A stretch of 17,369 nucleotides of DNA from JBLHLB01 sp047618505. Lineage in GTDB: Bacteria > Planctomycetota > UBA1135 > GCA-002686595. The stretch covers positions 1 to 17,369 of the forward strand of contig JBLHLB010000050.1 in assembly GCA_047618505.1 (NCBI GenBank), written 5' to 3'. The notes under the pieces were generated by a model that saw nothing but the letters and a program-made list of their open reading frames with translations, ran no database searches and was not told the origin of the DNA. The position numbers and the translations under genes are program-made. Of this stretch, positions 1-8,046 are shown one piece after another (the first letter of the stretch is position 1; each line of letters begins with the position of its first letter).

Positions 1-1283
1 AGACTGCCCCAGGCGTTCGATGACGAGGGGAAGGCATTCGCATTGAAGTTCAAAATGGCGATGGCGAGATCGTACTTTTCGCCCCCGAGTTGAGAATGGC
101 CCAGGAAGTTAATGGTGGCCTCGTCAAAGATGCCGCCAGCGCGACCAGTCCGTAGAGCGGACTCGACGATCTTCACAGCCGCTTCAGCCTGGCCGTCCTC
201 GAACTTGGCCTCGGCCGTCTGCAGGCTCGAGTGATACTCAGCCCATAGATAGTCCTGTTCGGAGTTCTGGAACTCGCGGTACTCGCGCCCCGCCTTGCGA
301 GCCTCGGATAGAGCTAGGTCAAGGGCCTGCGATGCTTTGGATTCAATGTCCGGCGGGACGCCGACGCCTTCCCAGTTCGTGCCCGTGATCGGATTGATTG
401 CGCGCCCCGTGGGGATGAACATGAGGAAGCCCTCTCCTACGCTGACCTGTCCGCCCGGATTGGCTCCACCGCCGGTTGTCTCGCCCACCAAGGTCGCGCG
501 CCCGCGGGTAGAGAGGTTGTACGTGAACTCCTCCGCGGCGGAGAAGGTGTACTCGCTAGTGAGGACATACAGCGGGATGTCGGGCAGGGGTCGCCCAGGC
601 ACGTCCGGAATAGTCCAGTACTCCGTCGTTGTGTCCGACTCGCGGAAATACAAGCTGTTGAGGTGCGTCCGCTCGTGGAAGAAATAGCTGCAAATGAACT
701 GCACCATCTCCGGGCTTCCACCCCCGTTACGCCGCAAGTCAAAGATGATGGCGTTCGTGTTCGCGAGAAAGCCCATGGCCGCCGCCGCTGTTTCGCGTCC
801 GTACTCGATCGGCGCAAAGGCACGCATCTCCACGTAGCCGACGTTGTCCTCCAGAATCTTGACCTGCTCGAATCCGAAGTTGCGGTCGCGCTGTTCGCGA
901 TACTGTTCCAGTTGCGACTCGAGGGGATCTGCTTCTTGCACCCGCACGCGCTCGGGCTCGAAGGTGACGCGCATGTGCTTGTCGTTGCTGATGCTCTGTA
1001 GGGCGGTCGTCAGTGCCTGGGCGAAGGTCTCCTGGCGCGTGATGTCCTTGAAGGCCCCGGCTGCGAACTCCGAGCGCAGGTGCTGATTGCAAAGCTCAGC
1101 GACCTCGGGGAAAACGTAACTGGCCTCGAGTCGCTCAGCGATATCCTCGATGACTTTGCTTTGCCCCTCGCTATCGATGTCCCTCACATTTGCCGAGGGG
1201 AACAGACTGAGGGCGACAAGCGCGAGGAGTCCAGTACCCAGAAATGTCGTTGAGGATCGTGTGCTTGCGGTGCGTTGCTTCAA
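1..1283 (-). CDS. Exported S41-family serine peptidase, C-terminus cut by window edge
   Basis: The reverse strand encodes 427 residues without a stop before the left edge. A TTG start at 1283 gives a basic n-region (MKQRTASTR) and a hydrophobic core (FLGTGLLALVALSLF, about residues 14-28), so the protein is exported. An in-frame TGA lies 21 bases upstream of that TTG and no ATG fits. S41 hallmarks are IFDLRRNGGGS (about 180-190), TFSAAEEF with the likely nucleophile Ser248, and GETTGGGANPGG (267-278). An S41 N-terminal helical domain covers about 36-110. The last 25 residues (YDLAIAILNFNANAFPSS) look like a tetratricopeptide helix pair, as in IRBP/tricorn-like S41 members. No PDZ domain is obvious. 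Family knowledge predicts periplasmic or extracellular proteolysis; the substrate is unknown. It lies 124 bp downstream of the PhoD-like gene on the same strand. Confidence 0.88.
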   Translation of the reverse strand, partial: MKQRTASTRSSTTFLGTGLLALVALSLFPSANVRDIDSEGQSKVIEDIAERLEASYVFPEVAELCNQHLRSEFAAGAFKDITRQETFAQALTTALQSISNDKHMRVTFEPERVRVQEADPLESQLEQYREQRDRNFGFEQVKILEDNVGYVEMRAFAPIEYGRETAAAAMGFLANTNAIIFDLRRNGGGSPEMVQFICSYFFHERTHLNSLYFRESDTTTEYWTIPDVPGRPLPDIPLYVLTSEYTFSAAEEFTYNLSTRGRATLVGETTGGGANPGGQVSVGEGFLMFIPTGRAINPITGTNWEGVGVPPDIESKASQALDLALSEARKAGREYREFQNSEQDYLWAEYHSSLQTAEAKFEDGQAEAAVKIVESALRTGRAGGIFDEATINFLGHSQLGGEKYDLAIAILNFNANAFPSSSNAWGS

Positions 1284-1407
1284 ATTGAATGGCGGTTGGT
1301 GTCAGGCGGGGGACAGCAGTTCCGCTACGGTAGCACCCATCAAGTATTGAGCACGGATTCGAGTTTCCTGTGCGATAACTTTGACGGCAAACGCCGCTAA
1401 CCGCGTC

Positions 1408-3909
1408 TCAACGCGTGACCGTCACGGGCCAGCCCTCGTATTGCCAGGCTGCGGGATCACTGGGGTCGACACCGCGGGGCCAGCACTCGAAGGTGACGGA
1501 ATCAGACGCTCGGTGGAAAACCGCGACCCCAATTCCGGACATGCGGTCATAGAGGTCGCTAGGACCCTCTGGCCGATCAATGGAACCGGGGTTCGCGACG
1601 GCGACCATCGTGACCGGATTGCCAAAGCCATCGAGGAAGTCGCCCAGGTGTTCTGCGTCCGTCATCGGCGGCTGATACGGACCAACTAAGCCCGGTGCCC
1701 AGGCGCGCGGATAGAAGTTGGCGATAGCCGGGCCGGTGAAAGACCAGGGTCCGTCGCCGTGTTCGTCGATGCCGTGCTGTACCACCATGGCCAGGTGTTG
1801 GTCGCCGGTTATGTGCACTGCCTTGGCAGAACGAATCAGCTCGAGGGCGCGCCGGCGCGGCGTCTGCGGCCAACCATTGGCGTCCATGTCCGCCACGTAG
1901 TAATCCAGGTTTGCGCCGTGGTGCGTCGACAGGCTTGCAAAGGGGGATTGCGAAAGCACGGCCTTTTGACTCGCGCCCTCCCAGTCCTTGGCCCAGGCCG
2001 CCAGAAATACTTCCTGGCGCGCGCCCAGGAGCTCCAGGCCTTCCTGATCCGCAACCTTGGGATCCCAGCCTGTCGCCGTCACGTGATCAGGGCGGCCGGG
2101 TGTGACTTCGTCCGGCAGAACGCCTGCGCAGCCGGACTTGAACTTGCGGTCCTCAAGAATCGCAAAGGACACGCCGCCCCAGACCAAGTGGCTGTAGTAA
2201 ACGCCGATGCCCTGCGCTACGGGGGTGGGGTCGAAGGGATCAGGTAGGTGCGCCACCTGTGTACGTTCCACCAGCTTCACGAAGTCCGCCGGGTGCACGT
2301 AGCCACCGGTGTTGTCGCGCCCCGGTGCCTTGCGACCACCGGCTCCCCAGAGGTTGCCCTGGTAAATGTCGTGGTCGTCGGGAATCGTGACCGCGGGTGT
2401 GTGCGCCAAGAGATCGCGGTAGGCCCAAACGAAGAGATACCACTTGTAGAGGTAGTCGAGCTTGATGTTCGCGCGATCTGCGAAGGTCGGGCTCTTGCCC
2501 TCGTAAATCTGGTCACCGGCGAAGAAGAGCAGGTCCGGTTCACGCGCCACTACGGCCTCACTGATCTCCGCGTGGGGGAACCAGATCCCTTTCTGCCAGT
2601 CGTTGGGCGGCGTGCGATCTGGCGCTTGCCCTAGACCCCAACCACCGCCGATGGCGTGGCTGTTGTTGTGGTTGCAGTTCAGAACCGCGAGGACAATGTC
2701 CTCCTTGTCCACGGGATCCCGCGCGATCGTTCCGTTCCAGCTGTAGCGCAGAGGAGGAGCGGCAGATCGGCCCGAGGACATGGCGTAGACCACGCGGAAG
2801 GGTTGGTCGCGGGAGTCATCCCAATCGGGCACTCGGAAGGTCGCAGTCCACCCGGGCGCGATGAAAGGTTCCTCCGCAACCGCCTGCCAGCGCGAATCCT
2901 TCCACAGCTCAAGGGTCACGAGCTGCGGATCTTCAGAACCCATGGGCATCAGCTGCGCCGTGAGTTTGAGCACGCCACGCGAGAGGGTGTACTGCGTCCC
3001 CGCGATGGCGCCAAGGGTGGCACCCGTGTCATGCACAGACCCGGGACCCGAGACCGCTAGACTTTTGAATCCAAAGCGTGCGGGAACAAGGTCCTTTGAG
3101 CGCGTGCCCGGATGAGAAACCACGGCCACGTTTCCCACGAGGTTTTGTGCATCCATCGTTCGCGAAGCTCCCGTCAGAAACGCTCCATCTTCGTCACTGA
3201 CCAGAGCATCTATGCGCACGTTACCGTTGACCAGTGTGTGGGCGCCGACGTGCAGGATGAAGGGGGAGCCGTCAAACGTACTAGCGGGCGAACTCCTGAC
3301 CTCGCCCTGATCCTCTCCAACCTTCGATGAATTGTCTCGGATGACAAGCACGCCGCTCGTGTCGAATCCAACCGAGACACCGCCACCGTTTCCGGACCAC
3401 TGATGAATCAGCGCCGCGGAGCGCGGGTCCATTTCAGCTCCACCGGCGCCGATCAACAGACCTCCATAGGCGTCCGGCGCGAGGGCCTCGCCGCTGGTTA
3501 GCGAGTGGACCAACACGCTGACCTCAAATTCGCCCGCCCGCGCATCCACACGACGCGAAAGTTCGTGCGCCGTGCGCATTCCCAGCCAGCCGCCCTGGCT
3601 CGAAGCCGGTGTGACGCATTCAATCAGGCCTTCCCGATTGCGCCAATCCTGCAGGCGATTGCCCCACATGGTCGGTCCCAGCCAGGTGCGCTCGCCCCAC
3701 TCCGGGCCACGCTGCTCCGGCGGACTCAATTCGGGCCCTTCGACCTCCGAATCCTGAGCGGAATGCCCGCCCGTGGAACAGGCGGAGAGCAGGCTCAGGA
3801 CCATCAGTCCCACAGCGCCAAGGTGGAATCGACACTGGTGGAATCGACACTGGTGGAATCGACACTGGTGGAATCGACACTGGGGGAACTGGCGTTTGCC
3901 TAGAACCAT
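1408..3909 (-). CDS. PhoD-like metallophosphatase lipoprotein with long N-terminal extension
   Basis: The 833-residue product has metal-binding motifs of PhoD-type phosphatases/phosphodiesterases: GDQIYEG (465-471), PDDHDI (510-515) and GDQH (702-705). The signal peptide has a basic n-region made of four QCRFH repeats, a hydrophobic core (LGAVGLMVLSLL) and a lipobox LSAC with Cys44, so the protein is probably a lipoprotein. Residues about 60-300 are beta-rich (for example ALIHQWSGNGGGVSVGF) and may be a concanavalin-like domain. The stretch at about 305-395 may be an Ig-like domain before the catalytic domain (about 400-833). The start at 3909 is supported by a GGAG site five bases upstream. 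PhoD enzymes hydrolyse phosphate mono- or diesters outside the cytoplasm; the exact substrate cannot be read here. The gene lies 37 bp after the BNR lipoprotein gene, so the two are probably cotranscribed. Confidence 0.87.
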   Translation of the reverse strand: MVLGKRQFPQCRFHQCRFHQCRFHQCRFHLGAVGLMVLSLLSACSTGGHSAQDSEVEGPELSPPEQRGPEWGERTWLGPTMWGNRLQDWRNREGLIECVTPASSQGGWLGMRTAHELSRRVDARAGEFEVSVLVHSLTSGEALAPDAYGGLLIGAGGAEMDPRSAALIHQWSGNGGGVSVGFDTSGVLVIRDNSSKVGEDQGEVRSSPASTFDGSPFILHVGAHTLVNGNVRIDALVSDEDGAFLTGASRTMDAQNLVGNVAVVSHPGTRSKDLVPARFGFKSLAVSGPGSVHDTGATLGAIAGTQYTLSRGVLKLTAQLMPMGSEDPQLVTLELWKDSRWQAVAEEPFIAPGWTATFRVPDWDDSRDQPFRVVYAMSSGRSAAPPLRYSWNGTIARDPVDKEDIVLAVLNCNHNNSHAIGGGWGLGQAPDRTPPNDWQKGIWFPHAEISEAVVAREPDLLFFAGDQIYEGKSPTFADRANIKLDYLYKWYLFVWAYRDLLAHTPAVTIPDDHDIYQGNLWGAGGRKAPGRDNTGGYVHPADFVKLVERTQVAHLPDPFDPTPVAQGIGVYYSHLVWGGVSFAILEDRKFKSGCAGVLPDEVTPGRPDHVTATGWDPKVADQEGLELLGARQEVFLAAWAKDWEGASQKAVLSQSPFASLSTHHGANLDYYVADMDANGWPQTPRRRALELIRSAKAVHITGDQHLAMVVQHGIDEHGDGPWSFTGPAIANFYPRAWAPGLVGPYQPPMTDAEHLGDFLDGFGNPVTMVAVANPGSIDRPEGPSDLYDRMSGIGVAVFHRASDSVTFECWPRGVDPSDPAAWQYEGWPVTVTR
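3823..3882 (-). repeat. Four tandem 15-bp repeats in the phoD-like signal peptide
   Basis: Four consecutive 15-bp units (plus-strand unit GTGGAATCGACACTG) encode QCRFH four times, residues 10-29 of the PhoD-like lipoprotein. The unit is in frame, so changes in copy number would lengthen or shorten the signal peptide n-region without a frameshift. The units are identical except near the end of the array, which suggests recent expansion. Confidence 0.95.
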
Positions 3910-3914
3910 GGGGG

Positions 3915-3918
3915 CTCC
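3915..3918 (-). promoter_or_regulatory. Shine-Dalgarno site of the phoD-like gene
   Basis: On the minus strand, GGAG lies five bases before the ATG at 3909. It favours the long form with the repeat-bearing n-region over the internal ATG at residue 36 (MVLSLLSAC), which would leave no basic n-region. Confidence 0.6.
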
Positions 3919-3946
3919 AAAGGGGTGTTCTGTGCAGGGGCGGAAG

Positions 3947-6718
3947 CTAGCGACCGACGAGCATCTCCAGGCCCTCCGTCAGGCCCCACTTGTTGTTCGA
4001 ACTCGTGGGATCAAAGAGTAGCCCCTGGCCAAAGACTGAGACCCCAAGGAGAGCATTGTCGTCGGGCATATCAAAGACCACCACGGCCCCAATGCCAACG
4101 CCAAACCAGGGCGAGCCGCTAATGACTGCCTGCGGATCCGAACCACTGATGCTCACCAGCAATTCACCCGCTGCACCGGATCCTGCCATTCCCAGGTTCG
4201 GAACCGATGTACCGCAGGGGTAATTAGGATCAGGCGCAAAGGAGAACAACATGTAGGACAAAGCGCCGAAGGTCATGTTCCCTATGGGGTTGTCCAGGGT
4301 CACCCCCATGGTCGTTCCGGGAATGGGCTCGCCCAGGCTGAGCACCAGGCTGCCGGCGGGGTTCACTCCGCAACCGTAGATCTCTGCCGACGGCTTCGGC
4401 GCATAGACGTAATCCCAAATGCCGCGGCCGTAGGTCCCGAAACGCATCGTGTTCTGAGAAGGAATCGATTCCAAACTCCAGTAGGTCGTGGCCGGCGCGA
4501 CACCGTCGGTGATATCGATCCACCCGCTGTCGGCGAGTCCGCGGCGATAGGCCGACGTCTCCGTGCCGCAATACATGGCGCCGCTGATCCCGGGTTCCTC
4601 CGCCAATGAGTAGACCAGCGTGTCCGGGAGGTCATCGCCCCAGGTCTGAAAGGTCTTTCCGCCGTCGGTGGAACGATACACGGCGGGCACTCCGTAGCCG
4701 CTTCCCCCGATGGTGACGGTGTCTTTATCCACTGCGCTCGCGTTGATCGCGTTCCCGTAGAAGTAGTGCGCGCCGGGGCCGTTGTCTGCCGATTGCGTCC
4801 AGTTCACGCCGCGGTCATCGGACCAATAGAGCTTGCCAGAGTTTGTCGCGCAGTAACCGCGCATGGGATCGAGGGGCGAGAAAGCCAGGGCAGTGACATA
4901 GTCACTGATTGAGGCAGATACAGGCCCGGGGGTCCATTGCGTCGGCGTCCAGGTGTTGCCCGCGTCCTTGCTGTAACGCCAGATAGCCGTCGCGCAAAAG
5001 AAGAAGGATTCGTCATCCAAGGGGTCGCCCGCGAGGGGTGGCAACCAGGCGTAGACCTCTCCGGCGGGGAAGTCCGATGTATTGATGGCCGCAGTACCCT
5101 CGATGCGGTCGATCAGGACGAAACCCGGGTAGACCGAATAGACGTAGTCGTGGTCGCCGCTGCCGGAAACCAAGTGCGCGTAGTCCCCGCTGATCGGCTG
5201 TGCAAAACCGAGCACACCCTCGGTCGTCGCCGGCGTGATGGCGATCTGATAGCCCTGGTCCTGGGTCCCCGCGACAAGGTGGTCAGGATCGAAGGACGAG
5301 GTGTGCGTCGAGTAGTACTGGGAAACGCGCAGGCCCTGGAGGCTGAGGTTCTCGACCGTATTCAGACTGTCGAAGGAGCGATACAGCCCGCCGTGACAGG
5401 AGACGTACCAGGTCTCCGAACCGTCGCCGTTGGGCGAGGCCTGGATGTCCATGATGTCCGCGTGCAGGTTGCTGACCTTGTTGCCGTAGTAGGCACCCCA
5501 GGTGTTGACCTTGGAGAAGTTGAGGCCCGCGTCGTCGCTGACAAAACATTCAACGCCGCCGTAAGAGAGCAGGTCTGGGTTGACGCTAGAGACTTCGAAT
5601 TGTCCCCAGTAGTCGGTGATACCAGCGGTTATCAGGGTCCAGCTCGCGCCCTCGTCATCGGAACGATAGAGCGACTGTCCGCCGCCGGGCAGCATTGCAT
5701 AGAGACGTAGCCCTCCGTTCGCACAGCCGGACAATTCGCCCGAAGTTGACGTAAGAGGTAAGCCGCCAAGGTCCGTCCATGTCGCGCCCTGGTCGGTACT
5801 CTTCCGCAATCGCCCTCCGCCGAGGAGATACACAGCCGTGCTTCCATCGCGCGGCACCCAAATATCGCCCTGGGCTCCGCTACCCAAGTTGTAGACCTCT
5901 TGGAAGGTGTAGCCCTGGTCGATGGAACGGAAGAGCTTGTAGCCGCCCTGCCGCGCGAAGATGTAGACGGTGTTCAGGCCATCGCTGGACACGTGTATGC
6001 GGCGCACTTGGGAGGTCGTCGTGGGTATCCCCGTTGGGACGCTCCATGTATTCCCACCGTCACGCGAAGTGAAGACCAAGCCTCCGTTGCTGCCGATGAA
6101 GAGCGGGTCCGGCAAGCCAGGCAGACTCGGGGGAATCGTAGCCATGTGGTGCACGCCGCCGAAGATCGCGTCGGAGAGCGGGGCCCAGCTAGAGCCATCC
6201 GGGTCGGAAGACCACAAACCGCCCAGGGCGGAACCGCTGTATAGCGTTTGACCATCAGGGGAAAGGGCAGAGACCATGACATTGCCGGCCTGATCGTTGC
6301 TGCCCTTTTCGGACCACAGCGTGACACCGGCTGCATGGGAATTCACCAGGGCCGCACGCCGCGCTGCCTGGCTGCGCGCGTTGTCGCGCTCCAGCGCCCG
6401 CCAGTCCACACCCGGGGGCGTGCGGTGCATCTCCTCGAACCAGGCCTCGCGCAGGACCCGTTGCCTTGACTCGCGCTCCTCATCGTCCAGCGCACGGTCC
6501 AGTAATCCAGCGGACTGGGACTGTTGAATCGGCTGGGGCATCAGCAGCATCTGGTCCGCCTGGGACTGGTCCGCCTGGGACTGGTCCGCCTTGGACTGGT
6601 CCGCGGCAGGGGCTGTGCTTTCGTCCAATTGCTCCGAACCAACGCAGGCCACCAGGCCGGTGGCGAGGAACAGGGCACAGGCGCCCAAAAATGCGGACCG
6701 AAGGTGGGGGAGATGCAT
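3947..6718 (-). CDS. Asp-box (BNR) beta-propeller lipoprotein
   Basis: From the ATG at 6718 this encodes 923 residues with a lipoprotein signal ending in lipobox LVAC (Cys25). An ADQSQ repeat linker follows (39-56). Eight Asp-box motifs of the form SxDxGxxW/F lie at about 218, 265, 307, 353, 394, 583, 633 and 683, with a degenerate one near 170 and a closing GTYGRGIW (761-768). This pattern fits one or two sortilin/BNR-type beta-propellers. Residues 776-923 form a separate Gly- and Pro-rich beta domain starting YGCGVNPAGS and ending GLTEGLEMLVGR. No glycosidase catalytic residues can be assigned, so binding or adhesion is as likely as catalysis. The frame stays open to 6862, but that start puts 48 polar residues before the signal peptide and overlaps the lipase gene. 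No Shine-Dalgarno sequence is visible before 6718. Confidence 0.85.
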   Translation of the reverse strand: MHLPHLRSAFLGACALFLATGLVACVGSEQLDESTAPAADQSKADQSQADQSQADQMLLMPQPIQQSQSAGLLDRALDDEERESRQRVLREAWFEEMHRTPPGVDWRALERDNARSQAARRAALVNSHAAGVTLWSEKGSNDQAGNVMVSALSPDGQTLYSGSALGGLWSSDPDGSSWAPLSDAIFGGVHHMATIPPSLPGLPDPLFIGSNGGLVFTSRDGGNTWSVPTGIPTTTSQVRRIHVSSDGLNTVYIFARQGGYKLFRSIDQGYTFQEVYNLGSGAQGDIWVPRDGSTAVYLLGGGRLRKSTDQGATWTDLGGLPLTSTSGELSGCANGGLRLYAMLPGGGQSLYRSDDEGASWTLITAGITDYWGQFEVSSVNPDLLSYGGVECFVSDDAGLNFSKVNTWGAYYGNKVSNLHADIMDIQASPNGDGSETWYVSCHGGLYRSFDSLNTVENLSLQGLRVSQYYSTHTSSFDPDHLVAGTQDQGYQIAITPATTEGVLGFAQPISGDYAHLVSGSGDHDYVYSVYPGFVLIDRIEGTAAINTSDFPAGEVYAWLPPLAGDPLDDESFFFCATAIWRYSKDAGNTWTPTQWTPGPVSASISDYVTALAFSPLDPMRGYCATNSGKLYWSDDRGVNWTQSADNGPGAHYFYGNAINASAVDKDTVTIGGSGYGVPAVYRSTDGGKTFQTWGDDLPDTLVYSLAEEPGISGAMYCGTETSAYRRGLADSGWIDITDGVAPATTYWSLESIPSQNTMRFGTYGRGIWDYVYAPKPSAEIYGCGVNPAGSLVLSLGEPIPGTTMGVTLDNPIGNMTFGALSYMLFSFAPDPNYPCGTSVPNLGMAGSGAAGELLVSISGSDPQAVISGSPWFGVGIGAVVVFDMPDDNALLGVSVFGQGLLFDPTSSNNKWGLTEGLEMLVGR
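6551..6604 (-). repeat. Tandem 15-bp repeats encoding an ADQSQ linker
   Basis: About three and a half copies of a 15-bp unit (plus strand CTGGTCCGCCTGGGA) encode ADQSK/ADQSQ repeats just after the lipidated cysteine of the BNR protein. This is probably a flexible tether between the membrane anchor and the folded domains. The period matches the repeat in the neighbouring phoD-like gene, but the encoded residues differ. Confidence 0.92.
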
Positions 6719-6780
6719 GGATCGACGGGGATGTGAGTTCTTAGGACGTAGCGAGCGCCATCGGATTCTACTCGGCTTCC

Positions 6781-6811
6781 CAGGGATATGGTGTACCCGC
6801 AGCGTTCCCTG
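6781..6811. other. Inverted repeat between lipase and BNR genes
   Basis: CAGGGA (6781-6786) pairs with TCCCTG (6806-6811) around a 19-base loop that contains the smaller GGTGTACC. It sits in the 133-bp gap between the lipase stop and the BNR start. It lacks a T tract, so an intrinsic terminator is unlikely. It may have no function. Confidence 0.25.
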
Positions 6812-6851
6812 CCCTTGATTCCCGCCGCTGGTTACCAGCCCGGACGTCTCC

Positions 6852-7712
6852 TCAGAAGGCACGCAGCTTGAGAAACCGTAGCACCATACGAATAGGCTCC
6901 GACGTAAAGCTCAATCGTGTGTGGCCTGTCTTGAGCACGACGCTGTCTGTCTCCTCCGGAAGATGCGCCTCGGAGACACCAACTGTTCCGTCGTCGTCGC
7001 CGGGGATCTGCGCGTGGAGTCCCTTGTCATCGCCCTGCCCTCCGATGATCGTGCCTATCACTGCGCAGGGCACGCTGCCTAGGGTCGTGTAGAAGGGGCT
7101 GGAGGGGCTCAACTGGAGCGCCGCCTTGTCGCCCATGACCAAGGGGAACCACCAGGTCTCCTTCTTGGCGTCGGCTAAACTAGCGCCCCTGTGCGGAGTG
7201 CCCAGGAACACGCAGGTATCCGCACGCCGCGCGCCCGGTCGTTGCAAGTAGGAGCGGATGACGAGCCCACCCATGGAATGTCCGACGAAGCACAGGCGGG
7301 GCAGGCTGTCTTCGCGTCCGGCAAGGCGCTTTTCAATGTGCTTCTCTAGCAGAGCGGCGTGTTCTTCGATCGTCTTGCGCGTGCTCGGATAGGAGCTGTT
7401 GAGCACTTCGTAGCCGTGCTCCTCCAGGGATCGTTCAAGACGCCAGAGCGCCGAACTCGAACGCCAGATCCCGTGCTGCAGGATCACAAGTGTCGGTTCA
7501 TTCTCGTCCACGCGGAGGTCGTCATACTCCGCGTTGGGCGGCAGGTTCATGACCCAATCCACCGGCGTGGACGGGTTGCAACAGCCGGTCACCACCAGTA
7601 ACAGGTAGGTGCCCAAGAGGGCTGGAAGCCAGCGCCGAAAGAGACGCCGGCGAAGGCTCAAGCCAGGCGAATCCTGGTTGTTATTCCCCGGCTCCGTCTG
7701 TTTCAAGCTCAC
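6852..7712 (-). CDS. Lipase/esterase-like alpha/beta-hydrolase lipoprotein
   Basis: The 286-residue product has a basic n-region (RRRLFRR), a hydrophobic segment (WLPALLGTYLLLVV) and a lipobox VTGC with Cys44 followed by a second Cys, so it is probably lipid-anchored. The fold is shown by the oxyanion motif LQHGIWRSS (78-86) and the nucleophile elbow GHSMGG (Ser146). The catalytic Asp is probably in GDDDGTVG (238-245) and the His in KTGHTRL (His264). This resembles triacylglycerol lipases of the PGAP1/EstA type; the substrate is not known. The GTG start at 7712 overlaps the ftsB-like gene by 32 bp, which suggests coupled translation. The first in-frame ATG (residue 55) lies beyond the lipobox, so GTG is preferred. 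Confidence 0.85.
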   Translation of the reverse strand: MSLKQTEPGNNNQDSPGLSLRRRLFRRWLPALLGTYLLLVVTGCCNPSTPVDWVMNLPPNAEYDDLRVDENEPTLVILQHGIWRSSSALWRLERSLEEHGYEVLNSSYPSTRKTIEEHAALLEKHIEKRLAGREDSLPRLCFVGHSMGGLVIRSYLQRPGARRADTCVFLGTPHRGASLADAKKETWWFPLVMGDKAALQLSPSSPFYTTLGSVPCAVIGTIIGGQGDDKGLHAQIPGDDDGTVGVSEAHLPEETDSVVLKTGHTRLSFTSEPIRMVLRFLKLRAF

Positions 7713-8031
7713 GTGCGTCGTCGAGGGTTAGCGGTTCACGGTCCGCCCGTTGGCGTGTGCGGTCTACGCGGGCGCGATAGATCGGATCGGCCAACATGTC
7801 ACGCCGCAGCTGGAGGTCTTCGCGTTCCGACTCGAGGTCTTCCACGCGTTGGAGCACTTCGTCTTCTGCGCCGCGTACCCGTCGCCCCTCAGCCTGGGTC
7901 GGCTTGAGTCCGCTGAGGACCAGTTGGAACACGACGATCAGGGGCACCCAAACAGGTGCCCAAAAGAGTAGGCGCCCGAATACTAGCCCGAGGAATGAAG
8001 GTCGCTTGCTGCTGCCGTTTGCTCTCGCCAT
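7681..8031 (-). CDS. ftsB: FtsB/DivIC-family septum formation initiator
   Basis: This is a 116-residue bitopic membrane protein with a short cytoplasmic N-terminus (basic SSKRPS), one membrane segment at about 19-41 and a charged coiled coil at about 46-80. The DivIC-type motif ADPIYRARVDR follows (81-91). FtsB-family proteins join FtsL and FtsQ in the divisome and help activate septal peptidoglycan synthesis. Sequence identity in this family is low, so the call rests on topology, size, the DPxYxxR motif and position directly after eno (15-bp gap), a conserved neighbourhood in many bacteria. The ATG at 8031 has GAGGG at a good distance. The 3' end overlaps the lipase gene by 32 bp. The symbol could equally be divIC. 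Confidence 0.75.
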   Translation of the reverse strand: MARANGSSKRPSFLGLVFGRLLFWAPVWVPLIVVFQLVLSGLKPTQAEGRRVRGAEDEVLQRVEDLESEREDLQLRRDMLADPIYRARVDRTRQRADREPLTLDDARELETDGAGE

Positions 8032-8037
8032 GGATTG

Positions 8038-8042
8038 CCCTC
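8038..8042 (-). promoter_or_regulatory. Shine-Dalgarno site of the ftsB-like gene
   Basis: On the minus strand, GAGGG ends six bases before the ATG at 8031, inside the 15-bp gap after eno. It is one of the few clear ribosome binding sites in the window. Confidence 0.6.
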
Positions 8043-8046
8043 GTGG

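Noticed and set aside
3823..3882. CRISPR-like array
   Set aside because: Fifteen-bp units are directly adjacent with no spacers and lie inside a coding frame.
4937..5710. 257-codon plus-strand frame opposite the BNR gene
   Set aside because: Antisense to a well-supported propeller gene; repetitive valine/arginine-rich translation without motifs.
6719..6862. Longer start for the BNR lipoprotein
   Set aside because: It would add 48 polar residues before a normal lipoprotein signal and overlap the lipase gene.
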